Below, in pieces: positions 46,617 to 57,300 of a stretch of DNA of 64,000 nucleotides. The notes below the pieces were generated by a model, which saw nothing but the letters and a program-made list of their open reading frames with translations, had not been told where the DNA came from and searched no databases. How positions within the stretch are numbered: position 1 is the stretch's first letter; each line of letters opens with the position of its first letter. The DNA is from Coniochaeta sp. PMI_546 (taxonomy: Eukaryota; Ascomycota; Sordariomycetes; Coniochaetales; Coniochaetaceae): contig MU271143.1 in NCBI GenBank assembly GCA_021432605.1, positions 195,277-259,276 on the forward strand, in the 5' to 3' direction. Both the position numbers and the translations under genes were made by a program.

Positions 46617-49600
46617 GGCTGCAGATATGGGGGAAGAGTCGTGGTGAGAGGAGGGAGGAATGGTGGCTCGTCAAGACAAGTCATGCCAGTGGGACGAATT
46701 TGGGTGTCTCAGCTTGCAAGTGAATCGTCGTTACGCGCGACTCCGAGGATCATGATGCTTGCTTTGTCCTGGTTGGCGGTCGTGTCGTACGGAGGCCAGT
46801 TGCGTCAGGTGCGTTGCCAGATCAGATATAATTAACGAGATATTATTTTCTCTAGTGGTTCGTTCGCGTATTGCAGCTTCAGTGTTCCGTGGGTGGGCAG
46901 TGAATGTCAAGAATGACGAGAACAAAAAATGTCTAAGAATGGGAGAGACAAGAGACAGGGCAGGGCAAGACACGATGCCGGGGCGGCACGCAATCAGACA
47001 GCCGCAAAATTGTCTCTACTGCAGAATGGATTGGCGTGGGTAGGCCCGCGCGGGAGGAATCTGACTTGAGAGTGATGGTTTGGTAGAGATTTGATTTGGT
47101 GGACAAATGCTCGCTCGGTGGGCAGAACGTGTCACTGTGTGAGTGCGTGTGGTGTGTTGTTGAATGAATGAATGAATGGACGAAGCGATGGGAAGTGAAG
47201 GACGGACTGGGGAAGTCAAGAAGTGGAGGATTCGGCCACGATGATGTCGTTTCCCGTCTCTCCGTTTCGCCAAATGGGTCATCGAGAGGAGGTACCTTAA
47301 GTACCTAACCTTTCTGCGCGAGGTACTAGGTAGAGGTACCAAGGTACCTAGGGAGGTACCAATACCTTATTACATCAACCTTTTGAATGGGTGTCGCGGG
47401 TTCCTGGCTGCTGCCACCTGCCAGAACTGGTCCCCCGGCCCGTCTGATGCTCACACTCTCTGCTCTGCTGGTTAATCGATACCTGGGCAGGTGTTGTATG
47501 ACACTGAGCTGCCTGAAGTACCTTACCCTTGAGGTATAAGGTACCGGTACCTCACATTTCACGTTCTTCGACAATCTATCAGTTGACTTTTTTAAGTTTG
47601 AGTTTATAACGTGTACACGTTGTAGTGTAGGCACATTTCCAGGTTGGATCTTATGCTTTGCGGGGGAAATCCACTTGTGTCAAGGTAGTGGATGAAAATA
47701 TGGTTGCCGATCTAAGCCGTTCACCGTCGTCCACCCATCATGATTCTTACTACTGTAACTGTACCTCAGTATTTGCTACGAGTTCAATTGCGCGGAAAGC
47801 ATGCTGTCCAAACTGTCGTCTTGGTCCTCATGTCTTACCGCTCTTTCGTACCCCACAAAGTCCCTGTCTCTGTTCCTGAGATGCTAGACAATTACCACAG
47901 TCGATGAAGCTTCTGATCCTGGGAAAGTTAGGACGAAGCAACCCGGAGAGCTGGGAAAGACGTGGCATCATGCCGCTAAACATGTGCTTGGAACGGTCTT
48001 CCGGATTCCCGTCCCCGCACACATGCACGACGGCCCCTGACAATCCCGCCGTAAGAGTGGATAAGCCGACGAGGTACCTCCGCCTGTTAGGGATTGCAAG
48101 AGAACTCGCGTATCACGCCCTAGCAGACCCTGGGTCTCTGCCGGACTATTTTCTCCCCTCGGCGTCCTCAACGTTCGGTTCCAGAATCTCTGTTGCTGAC
48201 TTCCATGACCAGGGTCCAACAAGAGCCAGCCAGCTCAACAGATCGACAGACTGTGTTGAACCAACCTGAAGGTCGAACAGGTCGGGGCGCTTTTTGGCTT
48301 CTGGGGGTCCCATGTCACACCAATTCTCTTGTCTCATGGCCAGGTGGTGTAAGAAATGGGGTGTGCAAATGCTCTCCGCGCAGCATTTAAATTCAACTGT
48401 CTCGGGGAAGACTACACAGACCCTGGCAGGTTGCGCACATTCTGCTAGAACCCAACACTGCGATTCCAACTTCGTTTTCAGCCAGCCGTCCTGTCGTTCA
48501 TTGTTACTGTAACCGCCGTGTTGCTGCCCGATAATGGTATGAACACCAATACAGGACTAATACAGATACATAACTCTTGCGCCGCCGAGAGGAAAGCCTA
48601 CTGGACGAACTGGGACAAAAAGAGAAGCACACGCAGATTGCTCAGCCACTCAGAATCGCACAAGTGTATGGAGTGGCACACATCAGCCACACGGACCACT
48701 GAGCACGTACTCCCAACCCAGCTTATCGAGCCAAAGAGAGGATTTTATTCAATTCCGACGTGTCAGAAGTACCTAGTATACTGGGCTTTCAAACATAAAA
48801 TATAACTGACTGGAAGCGCCGTTTCCGAGGTGGCATGTCGGCAGCTGCTGGATCCCTTCCGGGGTCTCGCTGACCACCTCGCCAACGGTTGCGTGACACG
48901 TGGGAAAGGGACGGCCCCTGGAGCCTGGCCCGCTCCGAGCTCCAGAAACGACGATGTGCACTGAAGCGCACGACCCTACACATACACATGTGCTCTCTTT
49001 TATCTCTCTTGTCTGTTCCGCCGTCGTGCACTCTTGGCTTTACTACATGCCACATGGAGTCTATTTGGTGTCATCTGCGCAGGAACCCGTGATCCAAGTC
49101 CCTGTACAGATCTCAGGGGCAAGTCAGCCCTGTGATGGGCCAACCCGCCCAAACCCCCACGCTGTTTGCCTTCGTGATCCCTTTCACCCTAAGCTGGACA
49201 GCAATCAATGCTATTATGTTCTGTGTGCCATGAAGCGCCTTGATTGCATGCTGAGCAGAACTTTCGGACTCTAGTTGAGGAAAACCGAAAATTTGGTTTC
49301 AGAAGCAGTTCGGAATGTGTCGACGCTCGCTTGAAGTTTGTGTAGTTGGGTCTCATAGTTGTCCAATATGTCAGCCGCATAAGCCACTTCTCAGGAAGTA
49401 CCACCGTTTCTCTACTAATAGCTCACGAGTGACACTGGAAGTCAAGTGCATATAGGTCTGTCGTCTAAATAATTCGCAGCGTTGTGTTTCGAGCAAATGT
49501 CTAGGCTACCAGTCGGACAGTATGTATCTCAGTAGCGTTGTGTCAGACCACAACAGTCACTGTGACAGATTTTGAGTAAAGCTTGTTGGTGCCCGGATCA

Positions 49601-50259
49601 GCGCATCGTGTATCAAGATTGGGGAGGCCATGCCATGCTTTTCAGCCATGGATGAATATCCTCAGTATTTGTATCCGAACAGGTGGCATGCTGGAAGCAA
49701 CAGGAGCAGTATAGCAGAGTGATATCGCCTTGGCCGAGGCAGAACACGATCGTCCGTATGTGCAAAGCTCCTATTCTATTGTTTTCCTATCTTAACAGAG
49801 CATCCAGCCGACCTCATTGCCTTCATCGCGAAGTTCGCCCCTGTAACAACAGTGTACATATGCAAGTGCTTCGGCTATTCTTGCGGAAAGGATCCGAGCC
49901 GTGCCCTTGTTGCAGAGCTCGTGAGCTTCATGCTCTCATTCCCACGCCCGGAGTGTTGCAACCAACGTATGCAATAACTTCAACCTTCTGCTTGGCTCAC
50001 TCGCTCTTCTCCTCTCCGCCGTGGTATTTCCCATCATCGGAATCAAAGGTCACCATAGCAAGGTTGATTCCTTCTAACCTTCGCCATCTTCTGTCGAGCA
50101 TCGGCTTGTTGGCTATATCCTTACTGAACAGGAGAAGCAAGGTCGGCTATGGTGGTATGCTGATACGCTCTTTTCAATTGACCACGATATTTGGATATTG
50201 TCAATGGAGGATCTGGACTGTGAGCCGCTTGGTGGTCGTACTGTCGAACTCGATCGTCC
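46617..50259. other. Large gene-poor region upstream of vac7
   Basis: About 3.6 kb without a supported gene. It contains a TGAA microsatellite (47161-47178) and a dense cluster of GGTACCT palindromes (47290-47372 and 47517-47553) in the presumed vac7 promoter. The longest frame, 49683-50330 (215 codons), runs antisense into the ankyrin gene end and has no domain signature. No tRNA, transposon coding region or terminal repeat was recognised. Confidence 0.5.
47290..47553. repeat. Cluster of GGTACCT palindromic words
   Basis: Within 264 bp the words GGTACC, CCTAGG, ACCTTAAG and their overlapping variants occur many times, with two dense parts at 47290-47372 and 47517-47553. The cluster is 0.7 to 0.9 kb upstream of the vac7 start and matches the motif class seen at 17.3-18.0 kb. 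Confidence 0.65.
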
Positions 50260-51966
50260 CTAGCCAAGAAAGTGGCATGGATACCTGCATTTCAATACTT
50301 GCCGAACGAGATCTAACGTCTTCTGCGTGACTGTGGCTCCTGCCCTCAGCAATGTTGGAATCAGCTCATCTTCCCATGGGAGCTCCGGAAGGTCTTGTAT
50401 TACGCAGGGATGGTTGATCGGAACACCCTGTTGCGCGGTTCCGATGGCGAAGAGCATGGACAAGATATAGAAGTCCGAGGCAGGACCACGCACGAACAGA
50501 CATTGCCCCTCTTCTGCCGACGCCATCCGATCTTTGGGGGGATAGGGAGTCGTCAGGGCCGCCTCGAGCGGCGACAGTTTGTAACCGATCTGATTTGCAC
50601 GCTGATTCACATCAGCTCCGGCTTGAAGTAACTTCTCAACTACCTCGAGTCGTTCCCTAGAGGTGGTTGGCTCGAGATGTTCATAGCCCTCTGGTGGTAA
50701 GTTATGTGCTTGGATAGCACAGATGAGGGGCGTCGACGCTCCTCCTTGTTCAGGCGCGTTGGGATCTGCGTTGCTTTTGAGCAAGAGCTCAGTGATGCAG
50801 GCCCGATGAGCTGAAGCTACACACAGCGCGTAATACAGGCTTGATCTGTCCGTGACATCGTGGAGGTTGGGGTCTGCGCCGTGTTCCAGGAGCAGCCTTA
50901 CGATTGGGTCGCTCGTCTTGGAAATGTGCATCAGAGAAACCGCAGTTGAAAGACACGTTGAGACGTAATATCCCGGTGAGTGCTCGGCTTCCTCAATGAT
51001 ATTGGGATCTGCACCATGCTGGAGAAGGGTGAGGACAGAGCCGATATTTTCTTCATAGGCAGCACACCATAGAGGGGCTCCTGATGGCGCATCAGCAGCG
51101 GGACCTATGTTGGCCCCGTAGGACAGCAGATGTCGCATTGCAACAATGTTATCCTCGAGGATCGCTTCCCCTAGAGCTGTGTGCTCGATCCCGAACTCAG
51201 CCCCGAAGTCCACGTCTGCCCCCTTCTTGAGTAGTAAGTCGAATCCATCTTTCCCGAACACTTCAAAATGCCGGACAGCCAACTGGAGTGGTGTCACGTA
51301 AGAGCATCCCAGGCCATTTGGATCCGCTCCCTGGTGCACAAGCTTTTCAATCAGACACTTGGCGTGAGCTGGCGGCAACCTCTCTTCCACCGCGGCATCC
51401 ACTACTACGGTTATGGCGTTCCCAAGGCCTTCGTCTCCCAGGAGGTCGGCCGGCAGTTTGCACTTCGGGTTGGCGCCCGCCCTTAGCAATCTGAGAATAG
51501 TCTGAGCGTGTGGCGACATGCGATCATCGGTAGTGATGGCCGTACTAATGCCGTTTAGGGCGTGCGCGAGAGGCGTCAACCCGTCGGACCCTTCCTTGTT
51601 GACCTTTGCATGTTTTTGAAGAAGGTAAAGTACTGCCAGGGGGTGGCCGCTGTAGCTAGCTAAGGCTAACGCACTGCCGCCGTTGAATATCTCATCGTCC
51701 ACGTTGAGCGGGCACCCATAATGGAGAGCACGCCGGATGACAAAGGCATTCGGCTGTGTACACCCGTACAGGATGGCTTCGTGGTGCTTGGAGCCGGAAC
51801 ACCTCTCGAAGAGATCTTTCTGAAGCGCGAGGGTTAGGTATTTACAACTCCGTGACAGGTTGTTCTGATCGCTAGGGCTGATGAAATGACATATTTGGAT
51901 GAGTATCTCCAGTGGTAGCGTGAAAATAGGGCTTGACTGGCCGGTAAGAACATAAAGAGGGACCAT
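50260..51966 (-). CDS. Ankyrin repeat protein with N-terminal F-box-like segment
   Basis: A single exon of 568 residues from the ATG at 51966; an in-frame GTG 12 codons upstream is less likely. Residues about 17-60 read IFTLPLEILIQICHFISPSD and SCKYLTLALQKDLFER, which resembles a divergent F-box. From about residue 65 to the end come roughly ten ankyrin repeats, with recognisable cores such as GGSALALASYSGHPLAVLYL, DGLTPLAHALNG, SGAPLWCAAYEENIGSVLTL, HGADPNLHD and AGADVNQRA. Such proteins may recruit substrates to an SCF ubiquitin ligase, or act simply as ankyrin scaffolds; partner and substrate cannot be told. Fungal genomes have many lineage-specific members. The gene lies isolated between gene-poor stretches, which fits an accessory gene. 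Confidence 0.83.
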   Translation of the reverse strand: MVPLYVLTGQSSPIFTLPLEILIQICHFISPSDQNNLSRSCKYLTLALQKDLFERCSGSKHHEAILYGCTQPNAFVIRRALHYGCPLNVDDEIFNGGSALALASYSGHPLAVLYLLQKHAKVNKEGSDGLTPLAHALNGISTAITTDDRMSPHAQTILRLLRAGANPKCKLPADLLGDEGLGNAITVVVDAAVEERLPPAHAKCLIEKLVHQGADPNGLGCSYVTPLQLAVRHFEVFGKDGFDLLLKKGADVDFGAEFGIEHTALGEAILEDNIVAMRHLLSYGANIGPAADAPSGAPLWCAAYEENIGSVLTLLQHGADPNIIEEAEHSPGYYVSTCLSTAVSLMHISKTSDPIVRLLLEHGADPNLHDVTDRSSLYYALCVASAHRACITELLLKSNADPNAPEQGGASTPLICAIQAHNLPPEGYEHLEPTTSRERLEVVEKLLQAGADVNQRANQIGYKLSPLEAALTTPYPPKDRMASAEEGQCLFVRGPASDFYILSMLFAIGTAQQGVPINHPCVIQDLPELPWEDELIPTLLRAGATVTQKTLDLVRQVLKCRYPCHFLG

Positions 51967-53983
51967 CTTGACTGTAGAACAGGCCGTGATGAGGTCTTCC
52001 ACATTGATGTGACAGCGAGGATGAAGAAATGTGATCTGAAGAGAAGGGCTTCGGCTAAGCGCGATATCTATATGGAAGGGGGCATGGTAGGACGGGATGA
52101 AGAAGGATTAAGCGACGGTGCGGTAGACGCTGAAAAGAAGTGATGGAAGATAACGGAGACTAAGCTGGGCCGAAAACATGAGTGAAGGTGAAGTATGCGG
52201 TCAACGTCAGGACAGATGTGAATAGCTTGATATTTCGGATAGACAGCCCTAGCAGGACTAAGGTAAACTTCACCGCCAGCATTCTCACTATGGTGCGAGC
52301 GCAAGTGTCGAGAAAATAGAATGTAGTCAAGCTGCCTGTCAGAACCATAAGAGCGAAGTTATCAAAAAATGTGAGTTGCGTATCGTCACACAAATACACT
52401 TGCCCATTATGCCTACCGATTGCTAAAATCTGTTGCAATTTGACTGTCCAGGATATGCTGACAAGCTAGGACACACCATGTCTTTAGGGCACCCCCAAGG
52501 GACTGCTCGGTTGCATATTCTTCTGTTGTCGTTGAAGGAGAACACGAATATGTGTTCCATACTTTCGAAGTCTGCTGGAGGCTTCAGATTAAATCGAAAC
52601 CCTTGACCAGGCCGAGAAGTTCGCGGATAGCATGCAACTATTCTCGACGGGCGGGCATCTGACTCGATGTAGGCACCCTTGAGAAGATCTTCAGGACAAC
52701 TTAGGAGATATTGTAGTCCCTAGAGTACTGTCGCAGTCCTGGTTGTCGGCCGGGGTTGTCGCCAAGTTTGCTCCAAGCCCTCCGCCTCAGACATGGTACT
52801 CAATACAACTTGTATCGTATCTGTACCGACAGTTGACCTTCCTCCGGCTCTAAGCACTTCAAGTGACATGGACTCGTCCACGATTATGCTCTTCTGCGAG
52901 ACTTCGTGTCATCTTTGTCGCAAGCAGATGAAGTCGGAGATCCGAAATAGCTTAAGTCTAGAAGCCGCTAGAAACCGTGAAACCGCCGCCGGTCTTTTCT
53001 CTTCGTAGACTGAGTATCCGATAGGACGGAGGACGGTAGCGTAGAAGTCTAACATCTCCAGAGAATGCTTTAGTACAACAGGCAGCAAGCGCTACTGTAC
53101 ACTGAGGATGGAGTGATGTTGTATAACCTTGACTTCGTCTGAAAGCTGTGCCAGCACCAGGACAATGTCTCCCGCACCAGAGCTTGGAACTAGGCAATGT
53201 TTGTAGCGTACCTAGAGGAGGACATGTGGTATGAAACGCGTGTCCTTGCCGTGTCGTTCACCTTAGCCAACTATCAAGCCAACCACGCTCGTGGTCCTAG
53301 CGAACCAGAGGTAACTTTTTCGATCTGTCATCGGGTAATCTGTTTACGACGCTGACCTATAGCCGTCGTCGAGTAAGTCTCCACCTGGCGAAGACACGGC
53401 AACTATTTACTATGAGAATAAACGCGTTATGGATTTAATGACGCCAGTCAAGGTAGTTAGTTAAGTCCGTCTAAAAAGCCTCTGGTCGGCTCGCGAAACT
53501 GAGCCCCGAGCCCGAGTATGCGTTTGTGGTGGGCAAATTTCCGGCTATATGAATATGCATGCTCTCTAATCCTCTAGCTGTGAGAGTCTTTGCCAAACTC
53601 GCGAGCCGATCAGGGCCTAAGTCCGCCCCGACACTTCAGCAATCGCCTATCGACGGATGGACCCTTCAAAAGCATTTGATGCTACGACCCAATGCAATGC
53701 TACTGGTGCTGCCAAGGCTCCAATCATAGACCAGGCCACCAAGGTCTTGGACGTCACGACAATAATCCACAAGCTTGCCCCCCGCACACGTCGTCCCAGT
53801 TCCCAAGGCAGGCATTAGGTGGTATTTTTAGCCGATTGCAACACAGAACGCGGCATACTTAGCTGGCAGGCTGATGGTATATAAAGGCCGGAGATTGTTT
53901 CATGTCCGTGACATAGCGACGTAGACATTGTAAACACTATCATCGAACGTTGAATTTTACTGCCAATACAGGACTTCAACGAA
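51967..53983. other. Gene-poor divergent region
   Basis: About 2 kb between the ankyrin gene (-) and the SDR gene (+). Short minus-strand frames at 52068-52438 could belong to the ankyrin gene leader. No recognised gene or repeat lies between 52440 and 53870. Confidence 0.5.
53878..53885 (+). promoter_or_regulatory. Candidate TATA box of the SDR gene
   Basis: TATATAAA followed by GG lies about 100 bp upstream of the SDR ATG at 53984. Spacing fits a core promoter with a short leader. It is the clearest TATA element noticed in the window. Confidence 0.5.
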
Positions 53984-54865
53984 ATGCCATTCCCGTACAC
54001 GAATGTTCTCGTAACCGGCGCCTCATCCGGCATCGGCCAGGCTTTGGCCGAGCGGATGATCGACAGCGGCGTGTTCGTCATCGCGGTAGGCCGTCGCCAA
54101 GACCGTCTTGATGCTCTGGTTGCCAAGCATGGCTCCGACAAGGTCGCTGCTGAGGTCTTCGACGTGGCCGATATCGAAGCCATCCCCAAGTGGGCCAAGA
54201 AGTGAAATCTCCCCATGTGTCCGCACTCGGTTGGCGCATTCTTGCTGACCGTTCCCAGAATCACCACCGCATACCCCAAGCTAGACAGCATCATCCTCAA
54301 CGCCGGCTTCCAACGCACGATCGACTTCACCAACCCAACGTCCGTCTCCATTGAATCTGCCAAGTCAGAGTTGCAGACAAACTACCTTTCCCCCCTAGCA
54401 ACCGTAGCCGCCTTTCTTCCTCACCTAACCGCCGTGTCGGGACCGGCATCTATTTACCTCGTCACCTCGGGATTGTCCATCGTCCCAATAAGCCGGTGCC
54501 CTAACTACTGCGCCTCCAAGGCAGCCCTGCACAGTTTCGCCTGGACCCTCCGTGAGCAGCTGAGCAGCAAGCAGGAGACTAAGCACATTCGCGTCGTCGA
54601 GATCGTCCCGCCGGCCGTGCAGACGGAGCTGCACACGCAGCAGCCGGATCTCGTGGCGGCGGGTGACGCCAACTTTGGCGTGCCGCTGAAGCAATATGCT
54701 GACGAGACGTGGGATCTCATGCGCGGCGAGGATGACCTAGACGAGATAATGATCGCGCAGATGAAGGAGAGGTTTGGCAGCGTGGAGGATCAGAAGAGGC
54801 AGGTATTTCACGCCATGAACATGATGATGAAGAAGAATGGAGGAAAGTTCAACTCAAAGCCCTGA
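53984..54865 (+). CDS. Short-chain dehydrogenase/reductase
   Basis: Two exons, 53984-54201 and 54259-54865, encode 274 residues. The 57 bp intron (GTGAAA donor, GCTGACC branch site, CCCAG acceptor) removes an in-frame stop and joins the Rossmann half to the catalytic half. The classical SDR motifs are present: cofactor loop TGASSGIG (11-18), FDVAD after the fourth strand, LNAG, and the catalytic YCASK with Tyr156 and Lys160; the catalytic Ser is probably in LVTSG. Size and motifs fit a classical cytosolic SDR using NAD(P)H; an Arg-Arg pair in VGRRQDR after the second strand favours NADP. It resembles the DltE-type oxidoreductases found widely in fungi. The substrate is unknown. It lies tail to tail, 67 bp apart, with an acyl-CoA dehydrogenase. 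Confidence 0.9.
54202..54258 (+). other. Intron of the SDR gene
   Basis: GTGAAA donor, GCTGACC branch site and CCCAG acceptor. The donor overlaps the stop codon that ends the first open frame, so without this intron the gene would appear broken. Confidence 0.85.
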
Positions 54866-54932
54866 TGGGAGTCAGCTTAAGCATAAACTACCTCAATTAT
54901 CATTTCGAATTTGTCCCCAAGAGCTCGACCAC

Positions 54933-56282
54933 TCATTGCTTCTCGGATGACCCATATGTGGCCGCCCATGCATCGTAGGTCGGCGAGAGCATCAATTGCT
55001 GCATGTGACGTCTCCGAATCCCAACATTGCCGCCATCAAAGATGGGCAATACTATAGCCATATTTAGCAGCTCGGCGAACGGCTGTTCTACGTCATAGGC
55101 CGTACTACAAAACCATGTTAGCATCTGACCCGCCAAGACATATCGCGAGTCAACTCACATTCCCACCGCATTCACAGCATCCGTACAAGCCTTGACAGAG
55201 GCCTCACTGGCATAAATTTTGGCTGCCAGCGCCAGCTCCCTCCGCGCGTCATAGTCGCCAGGGCCATTCACCATGGCGTGCGCAGCCTTCCACACCAAGG
55301 CCCTGCAGGCTTCAGTCCGCATCTTGATGCCGGACAGCAAGTCCGCAAACGCCTGGCGCTCCAGCAGCGGCACGGCGCCATTCCGGTTATCACGCTTGGC
55401 AAAAGCAAGCGCGGCATCGAACGCCGCGCGCATGAGACCCACGCCCATGGCACCCACGAGCACGGCACTCATGTCGAATGAGCCGAAGGCCACCTGCGCG
55501 CCCTGGCCCGGCGGGCAGAGCACGTTCTTGGCCGGCACGCGGACGTTGGTGTACCTCACATGGGGACCCGAGACGGACGTGTGGGCCGGCATCGAGATGT
55601 GGCGCAGCACCTTGAAGGCGTCTGGGCCGTTGCGGTCGAGGTCGGCTCGGGTTACGAGAATGATCATGACATGATCTTTGGGGTCGCTGTCTGGTTGCGT
55701 AGGTTCCGTAACGTCACGACAGACGACGCAGGCGAGGTCGCACCCCTTGAAGTCCCAGCCAGCGCAGTTGGTCGCCCACATCTTCTCGCCATCGATGATC
55801 CACTCGTCACCCTCACGCCGCGCGGTGGTCTGGAAGCCAGGCGCGCCTTTTTCCAGGGCATTGGCGACGCCGCCTGGTTCGCTGAACACAAGAGCCGCCA
55901 TTGGAGTACCTTCGCCGCTGAGAAACGGGGCGATGAACTCGGCGTGCTCGGGCTTGCCGGCGATGTTCAGCGGTGTGAGGCCTAAGCCAGTACCGAAGAT
56001 GGTAAGCGCTGCGGAGCCCTCAACGGCGTAGCATTCCTCTACCATGATGGCTGCTTCCACTAGACTTCCACCGGTGCCGCCATGAGTGGGCGACACTTGT
56101 CCCTTGAGCAGGCCCCCTTTGACGGCGGCCGCATAAGCTGGTTGTGTGGCTTGGAAACGCTCGTGGTCCTGCTCGAGCTTCATGTACTCGGCGCGGATCG
56201 GCTTGAGGACATGCTGAGCAAAGCCAGCAGCGGCTGCACGAGTGCCTACCTCGCTTGGTCCAAGATGAAAGTCTACAGGCAT
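54933..56282 (-). CDS. Acyl-CoA dehydrogenase family flavoprotein
   Basis: Two exons, 55159-56282 and 54933-55104, encode 431 residues. The 54 bp intron (GTGAGT...TTGTAG) joins NAVGI to TAYD and adds the conserved C-terminus FDGGNVGIRRRHM. The N-terminal helical part, a middle beta domain (MAALVFSEPGG, WIIDGEKMWATNCAGWD, KNVLCPPGQGAQVAFGSFD) and a C-terminal helical domain (MRAAFDAALAFAKRDNRNG) are in the canonical order. FAD-dependent oxidation of an acyl-CoA or related nitroalkane-type substrate is expected; the closest-looking group is the fungal acyl-CoA dehydrogenase/nitroalkane oxidase-like clade. No clear mitochondrial or peroxisomal signal is visible (C-terminus SSEKQ). The ATG at 56282 (MPVDFHLGP) is preferred; an upstream in-frame GTG is disregarded. 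It is convergent with the SDR gene. Confidence 0.9.
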
Positions 56283-57300
56283 GTTCTCTGTGCTGTTGGT
56301 TGGTGGCGAATGCACAATGTGTCACTTAGGAGATGGAGGGGAGAGATGCGTAAACCCTCGGAACCTGATAGCCTGAGGAGTTGGCGCAAATGCTAGTTCT
56401 TCAGGGCAAAGGACCAGACGGATATATCACTGGATATATATCATCAAAGCGCCAACCTCCCTCGGTCGATTAGTTATGGAGAGGAATAGACATATCACAT
56501 ATGCCTGGGCATGACTAAGTATATGCATGCCAGCGCTGGCGTCGCATCGTGATACAACGTTGAACCGCGTTGGGTCTCCAGTCGATTTGCTGGTCACTTA
56601 GCCAGAGATCATTGTTCACCTCTTATATTTAAGCGACATCCATGATTATGGTGTGAGCAACGCAGAACTAGGACCTGGCGCCTGGTCGTCGTCGCTGTCG
56701 CTATCTTAGGATGAGGGCGGCAGCTGTTAGGCTCAAGGGTATTGACTAACATGGCTTTTCAAGAAGACAAGATCGGGCGAGTCCCGACTGCTTGCTTGTC
56801 AATGTGGCATCATTAGACGGCTCCACGCCCGGCATCCCACCTACCGCATGCACATAAGGGCGCATTATTCAAAGATAGCTAATGGATGATACGAGTATCT
56901 CAAAGGAGGACTTGGGTGACTGAGGGACCGCCGGGGATTAACCGGTGGTCCGTGCCATGTGCCCCGCACTTTAATTGCTTCGCGTCAGTCCACCGGCGAC
57001 ACCGCGTCTTCCCCACGGCTCATTTCGCGTCTTTTCGCGACATCGGTTCATCTGCTCTGCACCACGCGATATACCGCATTGTACTTGTTGTCGCCGCCTT
57101 GTCAGCCTTATCCTTGGACGTATAGTCTACCTCATCTCCTCAGATATCATTATCATCGATTCTCACTGCCTTGTGATCGCTTCGAAGCAGTTGTTTACCG
57201 ACATTCCTCCAAGCTTCTTTGGCGGTGTCGTGACGGCGCTTAGTTCGGAACAAGGCATCGCCGCGCAAGGACACCTGGCCGCCTTTGCGGCTTCGCAGAC
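56283..57300. promoter_or_regulatory. Divergent promoter region between the acyl-CoA dehydrogenase and mbp1-like genes
   Basis: About 1 kb upstream of both genes. Short frames at 56886-57355 overlap the mbp1-like leader and are not separate genes. I did not find a clear MluI cell cycle box (ACGCGT) next to the APSES gene. Confidence 0.45.

Noticed and set aside
49683-50330. 215-codon plus-strand frame next to the ankyrin gene
   Set aside because: No recognisable domain, and it runs antisense into the end of the well-supported ankyrin coding region.
53984-54205. Treating the SDR as a truncated 73-residue protein
   Set aside because: The apparent stop lies inside a consensus intron with donor, branch site and acceptor.
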